DNA from: Lumnitzera littorea
Lineage: Eukaryota; Streptophyta; Magnoliopsida; Myrtales; Combretaceae
Length of the DNA: 64,000 nt
Assembly: GCA_024138015.1 (NCBI GenBank)
Contig: JAMXBB010000001.1
Span: 131,171,764-131,235,763 of the forward strand
Direction: 5' to 3'
Below are positions 50,401 to 63,146 of this stretch, one piece after another (the stretch's first letter is position 1; the number at the start of each line of letters is the position of its first letter). A program made the translations under genes and the position numbers. The notes beneath the pieces were generated by a model that was given only the letters and a program-made list of their open reading frames with translations, did no database searches and had not been told where the DNA came from.

Positions 50401-51858
50401 TTAGTCGAACTAAGTGACAAGTGAGAAGGTCGCGGCGAGGCTGGGGGCCGTGGTTTGAAGGCGGTCATGCGAGGAGGGTGTTCTCTATTGCACAAGCTCG
50501 AGTTTGGTCTGACTTGAGTCGCGATGAAACTCCTCAATTCGGGTTAGAGTGGATGTAATTTCTTTAACCTTACAGGGGACCGGATAACACTGTGCGATGT
50601 TTCATTTGAGTGATTGCATTGTATTTTATCATGATTATTAACCTTATTTGTGATTGTACAGTACTCTTCTGACTCCGTCCCACTTACTGAGCTAGTTGTG
50701 CTCACATCCCTATAGACTCTTTTGCAGGTGTTGAGTAAAGACAAGATGTTTAGGTACCATCATTCCTAGGTTAGTGTGCTGCTGTGTGGGAAAGTGGGGA
50801 TCAAGGAATTAACTGAACCTAAGCTCTTGACTTTGTCTTTAAGTTTTGAGGAAAACTAATTGGGAATTCCCTGGGAGCCCACTAGTTTTCTAACTTATTG
50901 TATATAGACCGTAAAACCTGTCGTTTTTAATAAACTCTGATTATAAACTTTACCTTTGGACGTGAAACGTTTGTTTAAATACTGTTGTAATACTAAACAG
51001 CAGGTTGTATAGAACAAGTATCTTGTAAAAGCTCTACTACATATTTGGTTATTGATAGGTGTCAGAACAGACATTTTAAGCTGGTTGAGTTGTGCGCCTT
51101 ATGTGAACTGCGTCTACGATAGCAGTTGTGAGGTTAGCTTTTATCTTAGATTAGTTTACATGGTGAGACTGTTATGACTCTTCTTGTTCGGAGCATGACA
51201 CATACCCCTGTTAAGATGCCAAGAGAAAGAGTTCGGACTGACCAAGTCACCCCTGCTTGGATAAGTAAGCTGTCCATGCTTTTTGTCCACATCTTCTAAT
51301 AACATCACCAATATAGCATCACCACATGCACAGTATCATGTGTAGAATCCATTGCACTAATGATTACTTTTCTTGTATATTTATTTTTACCCTTTTATAT
51401 TTTATATATTCATTTTTACCTTTTTATATCTTGTATATTATTTCCTTAAGAAATGCCTTTTTCCTTTTGGGTAAGTTGCCCTAACTTATGGGTATAAATA
51501 CCCATTGTACTTGTAGCTATGGAGAAGCAGATTGAATATTAATACACTTTAGTATTTTTCCTTCCTTACATAAACACTACCCATTTACTCTCAGCTTCAC
51601 TCTTATCCTAACCCTTAAGCAAGACTAAGTGGTGAGTAACGTCATCAGATCGATTCATAAGTCATATCGGATTGTGTTGTGAGTCCTCCTAAGTTCCATT
51701 GGTGTGTCATATTCATTGGAATTGTTCGTAGGTCTTGCTTACTTTTTATTTGCATTCATCCTTTTTTGCACCATTCCCCATTATTCATTTCGAGTTTTTT
51801 GCAAGCTTGGACCCATCTATCAACCAATCTTGTCTATTCTCGGTTATGGTTTACAACA
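47435..51858 (+). repeat. 3' LTR of the 39822-51858 element (interrupted 47655-51200)
   Basis: Same structure as the 5' LTR, with a different copy of the same foreign LTR family inserted one base pair away from the equivalent site. Confidence 0.8.
47655..51200 (+). mobile_element. Solo LTR 2 (same family, plus orientation)
   Basis: 3,546 bp, begins TGTAAGCTCCCAAAATTG and ends CGGAGCATGACA. The 5-bp target duplication CATAC is perfect (47650-47654 and 51201-51205). There are no reading frames of note. It includes an (AT)n run at 49904-49922. Its size suits the long LTRs of some plant Ty3/Gypsy lineages, but no internal region is present here. Confidence 0.88.
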
Positions 51859-53340
51859 TTCATTTGTGACCAAAGGAGATTTAAACATGTATTTAAAGGA
51901 GATATAAGCAAAATCTATGATTAGGATACCGAAACTGAAGCTCCCATATCACCAATGCATTGCCACAAAGTTGTACCCTAAGGATTATGTTAGTCTAAAG
52001 TTCATGCTATTTAATGGGAAGAAAGGAAGTGCCAAGGAACATTTGTTGAAATTCATCAAGATGTTGGAAGTATATGATCTAGATGATGATTTGAAACTGA
52101 AAGAATTTTCTATGTTGCTCACTTAGAAGGAATACACATGCTATGTTAATCTCCTTCTAGGGTTAGTAGATTTATGGAGTAGTATGTGTAAGATGTTTTT
52201 GAAGAAGTTTTTCTCTACAAAAGAGAGTGTTACCCTTATTGACATGGGAATGATCCATTAGAAGTCCAAAGAAGATCTTATGGACTATATCAAGCACTTC
52301 AAGGAGCTTTCACTAGATATACAAGATGTTTGTGATGATAGGGAGTTGGTCAAAATTTGTATCCAAGCAAAGTTTCTTGAGTAAATGGTTTACCTTAAGA
52401 ATCTTTCGTTGGCTTTCTTTGTTGCGCTAGTTGAGAATGCTTGAAGGACCAACAACTCAATGGTATGACAAAGAAGTAAAATTGGGAGATTCAATAAGTG
52501 CGCTTGTCTGTAAATATAGCTCCAGGCGAGTCATCAAGGGGAGCAAAGAAACAATAAGCCTACTAACTTTAGGCCATCTTTGACATATCCTTGTCCCATG
52601 GCCAAATTGCATCAAATGCTTGACTAGTGGCTTCATGATGGAAATATCAAGCTCTCGAAGGTTGAGTGCCTCCCCACAAATGAAGAAAAGAGTGATCTTA
52701 AGTATTGTAGATATCATCAGAGTATTGGTCATTTAACCAAAGATTGTTTCACTTTGAAGAAAATATTTAATGATCAAGTTGCATGTGGTGAGTTGATCAT
52801 TGATAACAATGATGTTAGAAATGATTCACTTCCCATCCACAACAACTGAAGGGGTGCTATCAATGCCATTAGCCATGATCTTATTACAACTGAAGTGATT
52901 GATGCCCAAGCTACTAGAAGTCATGAAGATAAAGGAAAGTCGATTGAAGCTCAAGATAATGAATACCCACTTGTCATTGTGACGTTGTTAAAGGCAGCTA
53001 AATTTAGGAATTTCTTTGATCTCTTGGGATTCAATGAGAAAGCTTAGCTTGTGGTAGCAACCACGCTCACATAAATCTCTAAGAGTCAATATAGTACAGC
53101 TTGTAAATAGGATGGCTACGACATACGAAAATGCGATTCTATTTATTGATGCAGACATGTGTGTGAAGAATTTCAATCACAATCGCCCCTTATATATGAA
53201 AGGTGTGCTTAACTAGTCCTTGGTTAAGAGAACATTTATTGATAATGGTTCTTCACTAAATATCATGCCAATGAGTACTTTTAAGGCTACTGGAATTGAC
53301 ATCCGACAATTCGTTAAACAACCTATCTCAATGAATGAAT
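51859..53340 (+). mobile_element. Outer gypsy-type element, gag and protease part
   Basis: 51917-52450 shows a gypsy gag domain (YVSLKFMLFNGKKGSAKEHL, then LKLKEFSMLLT, then ELSLDIQDVCDD), broken by stops. A zinc-knuckle-like Cys-His segment lies near 52695-52745, and a protease-like segment at 53130-53300 (HNRPLYMKG, then FIDNGSSLNIMPMSTFK). It ends where the third LINE begins. This is the right half of the element split by 39822-51858. Confidence 0.75.
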
Positions 53341-56280
53341 TTAGCCTTATGCAATTATATTACAAACTAAGAGATCAACACTGGAACGTAAAAAACTATC
53401 CAACTGGGAAATATCTTTAGCTTCATATCGCTTGCAACCTTTGCAAGATTGTCGACTTCCATATTCATCTTAGGGGGCATTCATGATAATCTTTACTACT
53501 TCAAGAGCTGCATCTTTTGCCTGCATGAGACAAAAAAATAATGTAAGTGATTAAATTGGCTAAGATCTTTAGTCATCTAGTATGCTGTTTTCTTAGAATC
53601 CATTTCAATCTTAAACCATTCTATTTTCTTTTCTAAAGCAAAGGATAAACCCCAATATAGACTTCATATTTTTTCTTTAACAAGTGAAACAACCCCAAAT
53701 TTTCTTGTAAAGTACCCCATTAACTCTTCCTTTTCGTTTCTTAGAACACCTCACACTCTTGCTTTTAAGGACTCATTAAAAAATGAGCCATCACAATTTA
53801 GCTTCGCCAATCCTTTTACTAGTGGGAACCAATTAATCTTTGCTCTATTCCGTCCAAGAGCTTTTTTCTTCTCCACAAGATGCCAAAACTTTGCTACTAC
53901 AACAATACTGCACTTAATCCATGGAATGCGAATTGGTTAACCCACCCTAATACACCCTTGTGCACTAATCTACATTTCACTTTTAGTTAGGAGAAATCCA
54001 AATTAAAGGTAGTTAAAAACTCTTTTGAACTATTTATTTTCCTCCATACAGTCTTACTCCACTCACATCCCATAAGTATAAGCTTAATGGTTTCCTCTTC
54101 CCTTTATTAAAACACACACAGCTCATTAGCATTGATACCTCACCACCTAAGGTTAATTTTTGTTAGTACTTCCTTGTAAACACATCTTTATAGAAAGAAT
54201 TGTACTTTATGATTTGCACAACCTTCCAAATCCATTTCCAATCCTTTCTCTCTATATTATCTCTATCATCCTTTAGTTTTTCTTTATAGGTTGATTTAGT
54301 AAAGATTTCCTTACTTGTTTCCTATTCTCGAGCAAGTTGATCCTCCTTACACACCTATCATCAAATAAATACTTCCAAGTTCTTGCATTATACTTGTATC
54401 AAACTAATAGCTAATAAACTCTTCTATCCACTTTAGGCCCTAATACAGCCTCTCGAAGAGAGAATAAGTATGCATTTTTTGGGAACCATAGATCCACGTA
54501 TTGGAGCAACTCTTCTAATCCAATCCATGAACCAAAACAATGTTGAGCAGCTTATTCTTAGCTTAACCCTACAATTCTCTTTCACCCAATTCCATGCTTT
54601 CCTTGTTGATTCCCTAATCTTTGATCCATTATGTCTCTTACCCTCATTCCAAATATCTAAATTAATCTTAATCATGCTAGTCCATTTTAGGGGTTTATTC
54701 TTTAACACCCACACCAATCTTGCCATAGTAATGTAATTTCTCTTTGTAAGTTTCGAATACCTACACCATCTTCCTCCTTCATATGTATGATTTTTTTCCT
54801 AAGCCACCCAATGTAGTTTAGACTTCTCTTCTTTTGAACCCCAAAGGAAATCTCTAATCAATTTACCTACAAATTGAGAAAATCCCTTTAGGAGTTTTAA
54901 AACCTGCATATAATAACTTAAGGTAATTGATGCGTCTCTGAGGTCGTACACACAGAGAAACACCATAACGAATAAGGATAAAAAGAAAATAAAAGGGGGA
55001 TTAGCAAAATCCCAATAGCTACCAGTTGGATATTATACATCAATTAATTCTACTAAGATTAATCCAAACACTCGATATGACACATGAATATCGAATTAGG
55101 GTCGCTCACCACTAACTCTTGCTAAAGGAGTTAGATAAGAGTTAAAGACAATAGAGAACATGCAGGTTACTTTGAAAGGAAAATTTTGTAATTCAATAAT
55201 GGGAAGCATAATATCTACATACAAAGAAGTGAGGTATTTATATGACCTATACTAGGGTTACAATAAATGGAGGAAAAGACAAAATGGATAATGTACAAAA
55301 GATTCCTAAAACATTATTAAAAGGGTAAAAACAACAAATGCTACAATATATGGAAAAGGAAGGAATCCTTTTGGGAAGTTGTGCCAAAAGAGACATGTTG
55401 GGTAGTGATTGGTGATCCTTACTGAGGTTGGTCTTAGGTAGAAGAAGATCTAGAAACTGGGCTAATCTAATCTGGGTTAGGTTGGAGCTTGGACATTCTA
55501 GAGTCTCTTAAGGTCCTGTAATTCAACAGCTCGACTTAGATAAGTACTTGGTGTTTGATAACTCGGAAGCTGTGTTGATCTCTACTAAGGTTCAGTACTC
55601 AGGTCGGTAGAAGTATAGAAACCTAAGATCAATGAAGGAATCCTCATCTTGTAAGGGTTCTCAAGCTAGTATTCATCGAGTTAGTCCTTGCAATCCTTTA
55701 GCTCAGCTTCATATGACAGATCTAAGGAGTTAGTTCCTATTAGTATCTCTTATCACAAATTTGATAAGAATTTGTTTCCTTGCAAAACTAGGCAAGTTTG
55801 CCTTTTACTTTAATAATTTAATTCTTAGCTTTTCTAAAACAAAATCAAGGTCTTTTCCTCACATTACTCCTCCTTGTTATAGGAAAGCCTAAATAGATTC
55901 TTGAATTCTCTACCATTTTAACTCCCATAGTCTCTAAAATTCTTCATTGTTCTTTTAGACATACATTATTTAAGAAAATTATTGAAGACTTTTGAAGATT
56001 CATCCTTTTCCCCAATAATAATCAACAAAGATCAATAAATTCCATCATACTCTTTGTATTCTCCCTTAAAGCTTCTTCAAACTAAAGATTGTCATCTACA
56101 AACATTAGGTTAGAAATTGGTATTTCCTTACCCCTTAATTTAATATTCTACCATTCCACTTCTATATACCCTTCAATCCATCTACTAAGCATTTACATTA
56201 CTAAAATGATTAAATAAGGGTAGATGGGTTCTATAGTGCCCCACAATTTGAACTTGCTAGTTTTCTTACAGTTGTGCTCC
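53340..56280 (-). mobile_element. LINE C, 5'-truncated, interrupted by a solo LTR
   Basis: On the minus strand, from right to left: end of the RT palm with an intact FVDD box (56091-56102), YLGFPI, then (after the LTR at 54928-55757) LIRDFLWGSKEEKSKLHWVA near 54830-54890, the connection region at 54433-54726 (97 codons), a zf-RVT core (NELCVF, then CEWSKTVWRKI) near 54050-54145, and RNase H (KLNCDGSFFNES near 53780-53815; VDNLAKVASD near 53440-53470). Stops and frameshifts are common. The right end near 56280 is a 5' truncation. No poly(A) was seen at the left end. Confidence 0.8.
54928..55757 (-). mobile_element. Solo LTR inserted in LINE C
   Basis: 830 bp with TG and CA ends (plus reading TGATGCGTCTCTG to CTCTTATCACA). 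It lacks reading frames and interrupts the LINE between RT motifs that are adjacent in intact LINEs. A TATA box (CATATAAATACC) lies on the minus strand at about 55233-55246. A 5-bp target duplication could not be made out. Confidence 0.7.
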
Positions 56281-56547
56281 TTGTGAAAGATATAGTATTA
56301 TAGACTATGTTAATAGGTATATATATATATTAACTTAGTTACTTTACCAAACACTTAATAATGAAAATTTTTTAATATCTTAATATATTTAAATAATAGC
56401 CTGTAAAAGATTCTTACATAGGAAATTTTCAAAATGTGATCATAAGATAAAAAATCCTTAAAATCTAATCATACCAATTCAAATATTACTCAAAGCACCA
56501 AATATGTGAAGTTCTTTAAAATTTTTCAATTATAAATACAATATTAA
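56281..56547. other. AT-rich spacer left of the Harbinger-type MITE
   Basis: No coding sequence. The word AATTATAAATACAATATTAA just left of the MITE recurs, slightly changed, just right of it (about 57005-57024), so the MITE landed in one copy of a short local repeat. Confidence 0.5.
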
Positions 56548-56975
56548 GGTAGCGTTCGGTTATAAAGATTGGACTTAATAAAAAGAACTAGACAGAACAA
56601 GTATAAAGAGGATTGGATAGTATAAGCTTATTGTACCATGTTTGGTTTGTATAATACTAGATATCAAATTTATATTAAAAAATTAATTATTTATATTATA
56701 GAATAAATAAATTTTGGTAATATTTAATAAAAATAATATTCATTAACTTAATATTATAACATAGAAGGGTATTTTTAGGAATGCAAAATATTTTTTTGTT
56801 TTTGTTTAGTAAATTTTATTTTTGTACCATGGTTCAGATGAGACAAAATTTAGATATTTTGTCTAGTCTATCAACCTAATTTTTGTCCAGTTACCAAGCA
56901 AATTTACAAACTAAACATGGGACAAAATTTTTTGTCCAGTTTAGTACTACGAAAATTATGCAACCACACGTTACC
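56548..56975. mobile_element. Harbinger/Tourist-type MITE
   Basis: 428 bp with terminal inverted repeats GGTAGCGTTCGGTT and, on the other strand, GGTAACGTGTGGTT (11 of 14 match). The flanking TAA trinucleotide on both sides (56545-56547, 56976-56978) fits the TWA target preference of PIF/Harbinger elements. It is non-coding, and depends on a transposase supplied elsewhere. Confidence 0.8.
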
Positions 56976-56978
56976 TAA

Positions 56979-58929
56979 GTTTGTAAACTCTACTTAAATT
57001 TTCTAATTATAAATGTAATATTAAGTTTGTAAACTTTACTTACTTAGTAATACGGTATCATTTAGGTTAGTAATTCTTAAGATATAATAAAGTAAAGTGA
57101 AATAACTTGTAAATTGTGAATTACGAATATGTCATATATTAAGAAAAGCATATTTAGAGTCTTATCTTGGAATCTAAGACCAATAAAAAATTTATTCCAA
57201 ATAAGATTGAACAGTAATATGAATCCCTCAATAGTTAGAAGGAATAGTCATGTAAAGTCGGACTTAAAAAATAAGTCGATATGAAACCAATATAAATTAT
57301 AAGACAAAGTTTATTAAGTTAAATCTTAATTAGTCTAGAAGTAGAGATTTGAGATTGCATATATAATATTCTACTTTTCTTGAAATGTATTACAATATTT
57401 TTACTTACGATAAATTAGGATAAATTATACTCGAATAGTTACGTAAAATTAGATCAAATAAAGATGACTATATTTCGGTAGTCGAAATATCAATTCTCTA
57501 TGTAGAAGAATTTCCCTTGCCATAATTGCATGAAGCCCATATGGAATATTTTTGCCAATATAAGGGTTAGGGGTTAGCAAGTAATTGCAGATGATGTGTT
57601 GTATAATTTAATATTATTATTATTTTCTTTTACTAAACCCATTTTTCCAATCGCAATTTCAACTCTTAGTCATAAAGCAATTCTCACTGACTCTAAATTT
57701 GCTTTAGACCAAAGCACACTCTATCACATCATTAATTATGTATATAAATGCTGGGAACGCCTATAGGAATTGAAAATTTTCTCTTAGGATTGATGTCATT
57801 GAGAAGTTGAGGAAACATATGTTGTTTCTTTTTCCATAAATAGCTTTTATTAGTTTAAAAATAGTCGTGAGTGTTGAAAAATCACCAAAAGTTAAAACTG
57901 AGACCCTCATATTACTATGATAATCATCGTCCATTCTTCACATCAACGTACCATTGTCAAGGTCACAATCAACTACTAACCGGTTACCACAATCACCATT
58001 CAAGTATCAGAGAATGTTCTTTTATTTTAGAGACTATAGTAAACGACCTCTTTTCTTCATCAAACTTCAATCTAAGGTATATTTCTGTTCCTATTTCATA
58101 TTCATAAAGTTAACATAAGGAAAACAAAGTTTTGAATATCTCAACTATAGGGCAACCTTGAAATTTTCATAAAATGCTAATGTAGTCCATTGAATTATCA
58201 TATTCCTGCAGCTAAAGTAAATATTATAAAATTTTATTGAAGAAACCTTAAGCCAATTATGTAATTTATGAAAATATGTATAATAGGTTTTCTAGAAAAA
58301 TGAGTATTTATCTAGTTATTAACCAGTTCGATAATTAGTATAATTTTATTGACAAATAGGTTAATTATATAATGGAAATGGGTATCTTGATGATTAAAGT
58401 ACATTGACTAATTATGATTTCCGAGGAGGTACTGCAAATTTGAAGTTAAGATTGTACAAATTGTATGCCATTTATTGAAAATTGAAATTGAGTTTAGATA
58501 TTTAATACTAAGAATTATGTAAGAATATGTAGAGTTGGATAGTATTGTAAGCACAAAGTGATTAACTAAATAACCATAAATTAATAATATAGTAATCATC
58601 TAAAATAATATTTTAAGGTTTTAAATATCCTCGAAATTTGCTAATTTAAATCTTAACACTCATACTATTGAAGAGGTTAATCACTTAGAAGATATCATAT
58701 GAAAAATATTTCATAAAGATAATACAATAAGTGAAGTAGCTAGTAGGTTATGTCTTAGAGAGGTGTATGGGGTATTTACAAAAGTTAAGACAGACTACAA
58801 AATTATCCCATTTCTGATGGAGAGGCAGTAGCACTTAGGTGTCTTATGAGATTTAATTTCTATGTTTATTTTTGAATAGTAAGCTAGATCTACAATACTG
58901 TTGGAGACTTACAAGAATGATTGGCTAAG
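56979..58929. other. AT-rich intergenic DNA, nothing recognised
   Basis: Only short reading frames. 57871-58107 is the longest and shows no conserved motif or splice context. No gene is supported. Confidence 0.5.
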
Positions 58930-61900
58930 AGGCTTGTTAAGTAGGATTAATACTTTGTAGCATTTTGGAGTACTTTAAAGTATTTGGATGCTTTAATATG
59001 CTTTTGGCTTGTGATTGTAATATAGTTATTTATGTATGTGTGCTACGCATGTGCTTAAATATTACTTTGCTACTATTGCAAGAGTTGAGCTCTTTGTTGT
59101 GATTATTCTGTGTACTTTGTTTTATTTAGATTGTCTAAATTGGTTGATTACCCTAAAAACCTGAATTAATCCTAACTTGACTTAATTTTTAACCTAACAT
59201 GCATCGTAACCTATTAGGTGTAACAACTAAGATTCTTGAGCCAAACATGGACCTCTTTGATGAGGATAGTTGAAATAATCCTTTCCTTATCCTTAGTCAA
59301 ACTAAGTGACAGGACAGGAGGTTGTGGCAAGGTTGGTATCATGCCCCGAAGTAACAGAGTCGTAACAGTCCCGTTATGCAAACCATTATAGGATAGAAGT
59401 TGGTCTTATAACCGCTATTTTAGACTTGATTTATACAAAGTGTCTACAATTAACTCGTTTTGAAGTAAACAGTTCATAAATTAAACATGTTATTCAACTA
59501 TGTAATTATGAAAAAAATACATATTTACACTAAATAATCTGAGTATATTTATATAATTTAGTAGCCTAACCATAATCTACTTAAGTAATACATAATTTAA
59601 TACTAAAAATTTTAAACATAGAATTCAAACTTGAAAGTGGAATTGCTCCTTAGGTTATTATCCTCACTCCTCTAAGATTCAGCAGTTGTTAGCTACAGGA
59701 TAATTATAAGCTACTTCTTAGCTGGCTCTTGTAATAACATATATAGAGATCTGAGCAATTAACAGCTCGATAAATTGGGACGGAGACTTAAAACTATGCA
59801 GCAAACACAAACAGGTTTATTAACCAAATTAATTAGTTACAATACATATTCAAGCAAATGTCATCGCACGATGTTGTTTGGCCTATCGTGAGATTAGAGA
59901 AATTTCACCCGTTGTAATTCGAGTTAAGGAGTTTCCATTGATACAACAGCTCATGATCAAATCTAAGCTCATGCAATGGAGACATTGCTCTTTCTACAAC
60001 TACCTTCGAACCATTAACTTCACCTTTACTGCAACCTCTTTACCTGTCACTTAGTTCGACTAAGGATGAAGAAGGGACTAATTATGTTATCTAGTATCAT
60101 CCATTTCAAAGGGATCGGTATTTGGTCGGAGAACCCTAAGTTTCACCTAATGGGTTATTATGCAGGTTCAGTTCATATTTACAAATCATATATTTAGTTA
60201 GGTCTGGTTTAAGGTGTTCAATCATTTCAAACAAATCATATAAATAAAATCTAGAGAAGCGAATCAGAATCATATCATTAGTTTAGAATAAGCACATGCA
60301 CACAACAAATTATCTAACAAGTACAATTAAGTACAATTTCAAGCCTTCAAGTACTACAAATTAGTACTCTAAAATACAATAACGTATTAATCACAATTTA
60401 CCTGGACTCCTTACTTGCTCATTTGAGGTATGACTCGCACAAGCTATCGTTGCTAGTCTCTATAATGCAAATGTTGTTTCAGTTTTCACATCACTATCAT
60501 AAATAGGTTTTATTCTAAAATTCTTATTATTACCTTTAGTTTAGGGTTTTATGATACTTAATTGTCTAGGATTTTAAGTTTTTTACAATTATTCTTAATT
60601 TAGGTTAAGTTATGGTTTAGTTTCTGTATTGATTTCTAAATTAAGTTCTAGTTCGATTTCTAAGTACAATTTTATACATGAACTCTACAAACTCATTTTG
60701 ACCCATAATGTAAAATTAATCACATTATTTTTGGGTTTCCAAAATATCATATTTGATCCCTAACCAGTATTTTAATTAGTATGGTATACCCCTTATCTTA
60801 CTTAACTACCGAACTTACTCCTAATATGAGAAAATTCTTATATATTTTATATAAACATCTAAATTTAAGTTTCCTATTAGATTTATTATATATTTCTGTT
60901 ATTATTATAATATAAATTTGAACCTAACATTTTCTTACTTAGAATTTCTTATACTTATATATTATATATTATCACCTAATATATCCATAATGTACACATC
61001 TAATATTTCCATCACCTTAAATATCATTCATCAACATCAACTAACATCTTAAAATATCTAAATTCATTCCAAATTAGAATTTATAATTAATTACCCTAAA
61101 TTAAAAAATTAACTTAAAATTTACCATGTTTACCCATTATATATTCACTATATAATACTTTAATAATTACATCTAACACCCTAAATGCTATAAATATCAT
61201 ACTTCATCAGATTTTAACATCTTAAAATATATAATTATGCACTTAATCAGTAATTATCTATTTAATTACCTTATTAACCCAAAATTATCTATTTTATGCA
61301 TTATTTTAAGGCCTAAAAATTTCAAAAATTTATTTTTGAAAAAGAGCCTCATAGCACTACTCTATAACTCCTAAGTAGTCTACACAAAAATTTTGAGCTT
61401 AAGATTACACTACTAAGATCATTTATTTTTAATTCGAACAAAGTTTGGGTTTGCAAAATTTCTTAAGGACGATATATTTCTAGATATAAATTCATCAAAA
61501 TAAAATATTTTCCTAAATCTATATACTAAAATATCCTAGAATAACAAGATTCATAATTTTTTAAATATTTTTAATATTTTTAAAAATTTAAGCAAAATTG
61601 GAACTTATTAGCGTTGGTTGCTTACTTTGGTCATCAAGGCCTTGTCAGCCAGGTTAGGCATTGCCACCACTGTGTGATGGTGGTGGCCATCTACTCTCTA
61701 GTTGTTATTAAGTGTTGGTTCCTCTTTTAGGTTCTAATTGTACAGATTTTTTTTAAAATTTTGTAAATAAATCCTAATCCTCACTTTTTCGGTTCTCTCT
61801 ATTTTTCTCACACTCTTAATTGACCAAATGAGCTTTTGAAAAAATTTGGGTATTTATACGACTACTTAGATATTTTTTCCTCATTAATTTGAGTTAACAT

Positions 61901-63146
61901 TAGCCTTATCTCCTCTTCTTTTTAACTTTCTATTTGGCTAAATTTAATTGGTTAATTTCCTTCTTTAACTTTCAAGTTGCCACGCCCTACTTCTAGACGT
62001 TTCCTCATTTTTCTATATATTTTATTGATTTTTCCTTAATTATTTATGAATTTTATTTAATTAATCAACATTATTTTGGCATATTTCGTGTATTTTTACC
62101 TACATATAAATTCATATATGGTACAAATAAATACTCCTAAATATTATTTATATTATTTTATAATTTTTAGTGTGTATATAATTTATCTCTATTGATTCGT
62201 TAGTTATTAGAACTTATTTTATGTGTTTCTAATAAATAACAGATAATATACATATAATTCAATATTATAATAATTAATTATTTTATTCTTTTTTTTTTCC
62301 TAAATCCAAACTCATGGGATCACCATTACTAATCGATTGCCCTAAATTCTACAAATCAAATCTCGAGTAACTAATTGTGGGTCTTATAATTGGGGCTTGT
62401 GGTTCGAAGGGAGTCTTAAGCAAAGAGTATTCTCTATTGCACAAGCTCCTATTTGGTTTTGATTTATAAGTGCATGGCGTCAAACTCCTTAACCTGGATT
62501 AGAATAGGTGCAATTTCTCTAATCTTAAGACAGATCAGATAACATTGTACAGATAACATTGTACAATGACATTTACTTGTATATGCATAATATCTAACTA
62601 ACTTGGTTGAAAATCTTGAATGTGTTTATGCTAAATATATATTTCTATCTTTGTCCCACTTATTGAGCAAGTTATCGCTCATTGCTCTATAATTGTATTA
62701 TAAGTTTAGAGTAGACATACAAGTACACCACATAAATCTAGAAGATTGAACGTGGGGTCAGGAAGTGAAGATTATGAAGGATTGGTTAAACTATGTTATG
62801 AGTATCAATATTGCTAACTTTTAGCAAAACTACTAAAGATTCCTTGCATTGCTCTTTAGTTTTCTACTAGTAATACATTTGCCGAGTTTTGTAAACTTAT
62901 GGATTTTTATAACCCTCTACTTAGACTAGTGACTGTTTTCCTTACAAATATAATTTTGTAAATACGTGTAAGTTTTGAATATTTTGTATAGGATCACTTT
63001 TTAAATTCAAATCTTTTGAAGGACTTTGGTTAAAAAATCAAGTTTTTATAATCAACCCTAAAGATTGCACCACATGTTTATAATAGGAAAATATAGAATG
63101 GAACGCTTCAAAGCGGTTGAGTTAGCTTTGCCTTGTGTGAGCTAGG
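58930..63146 (+). mobile_element. LTR copy 4 (same family), partial, interrupted by solo LTR 3
   Basis: 58930-59336 and 62389-63146 align with about 50055-51115 of solo LTR 2 (shared words GATGAGGATAG, TTCTCTATTGCACAAGCTC, CCCACTTA-TGAGC). The true left end is missing or too diverged to see. The right end is cut at 63146 by the next copy. Non-coding. Confidence 0.65.
59337..62388 (-). mobile_element. Solo LTR 3 nested in LTR copy 4
   Basis: 3,052 bp. Its left end TATCATGCCCCGAAG and right end GGGTCTTATA match the family termini with TG/CA decayed to TA/TA. Flanks GTTGG (59332-59336) and ATTGG (62389-62393) match at 4 of 5. It is in the same orientation as solo LTR 1 and shares with it CATCGCACGATGTTGTTTGG and CTTCGAACCATT. 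Non-coding. Confidence 0.8.

Larger units (their letters stand above)
39822..51858 (+). mobile_element. Ty3/Gypsy LTR retrotransposon carrying a solo LTR in each of its LTRs
   Basis: LTRs are 39822-42785 and 47435-51858. With the nested insertions removed they are about 862 and 873 bp, start TGACNTGCAG and end CAACA. The internal part 42786-47434 holds gag, protease, RT, RNase H and integrase in order. A TATA box (GGATATAAATACCCC) is at about 42417-42431 and at the same place in the other LTR (51489-51505). A degenerate Met-tRNA primer site (GTATCTGAG) follows the 5' LTR. No clean target duplication was found. The best weak candidate is GACCA at 39816 and 51868. Confidence 0.85.

Noticed and set aside
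39822..51858. An endogenous pararetrovirus as the source of the RT and protease motifs
   Set aside because: LTRs, integrase and the gag-protease-RT-integrase order show Ty3/Gypsy retrotransposons. No movement protein or circular-genome organisation is seen.
57871..58107. A 78-codon frame with His/Tyr/Ser-rich sequence
   Set aside because: It has no family resemblance and no splice or promoter signals, and lies in AT-rich repeat-like DNA.
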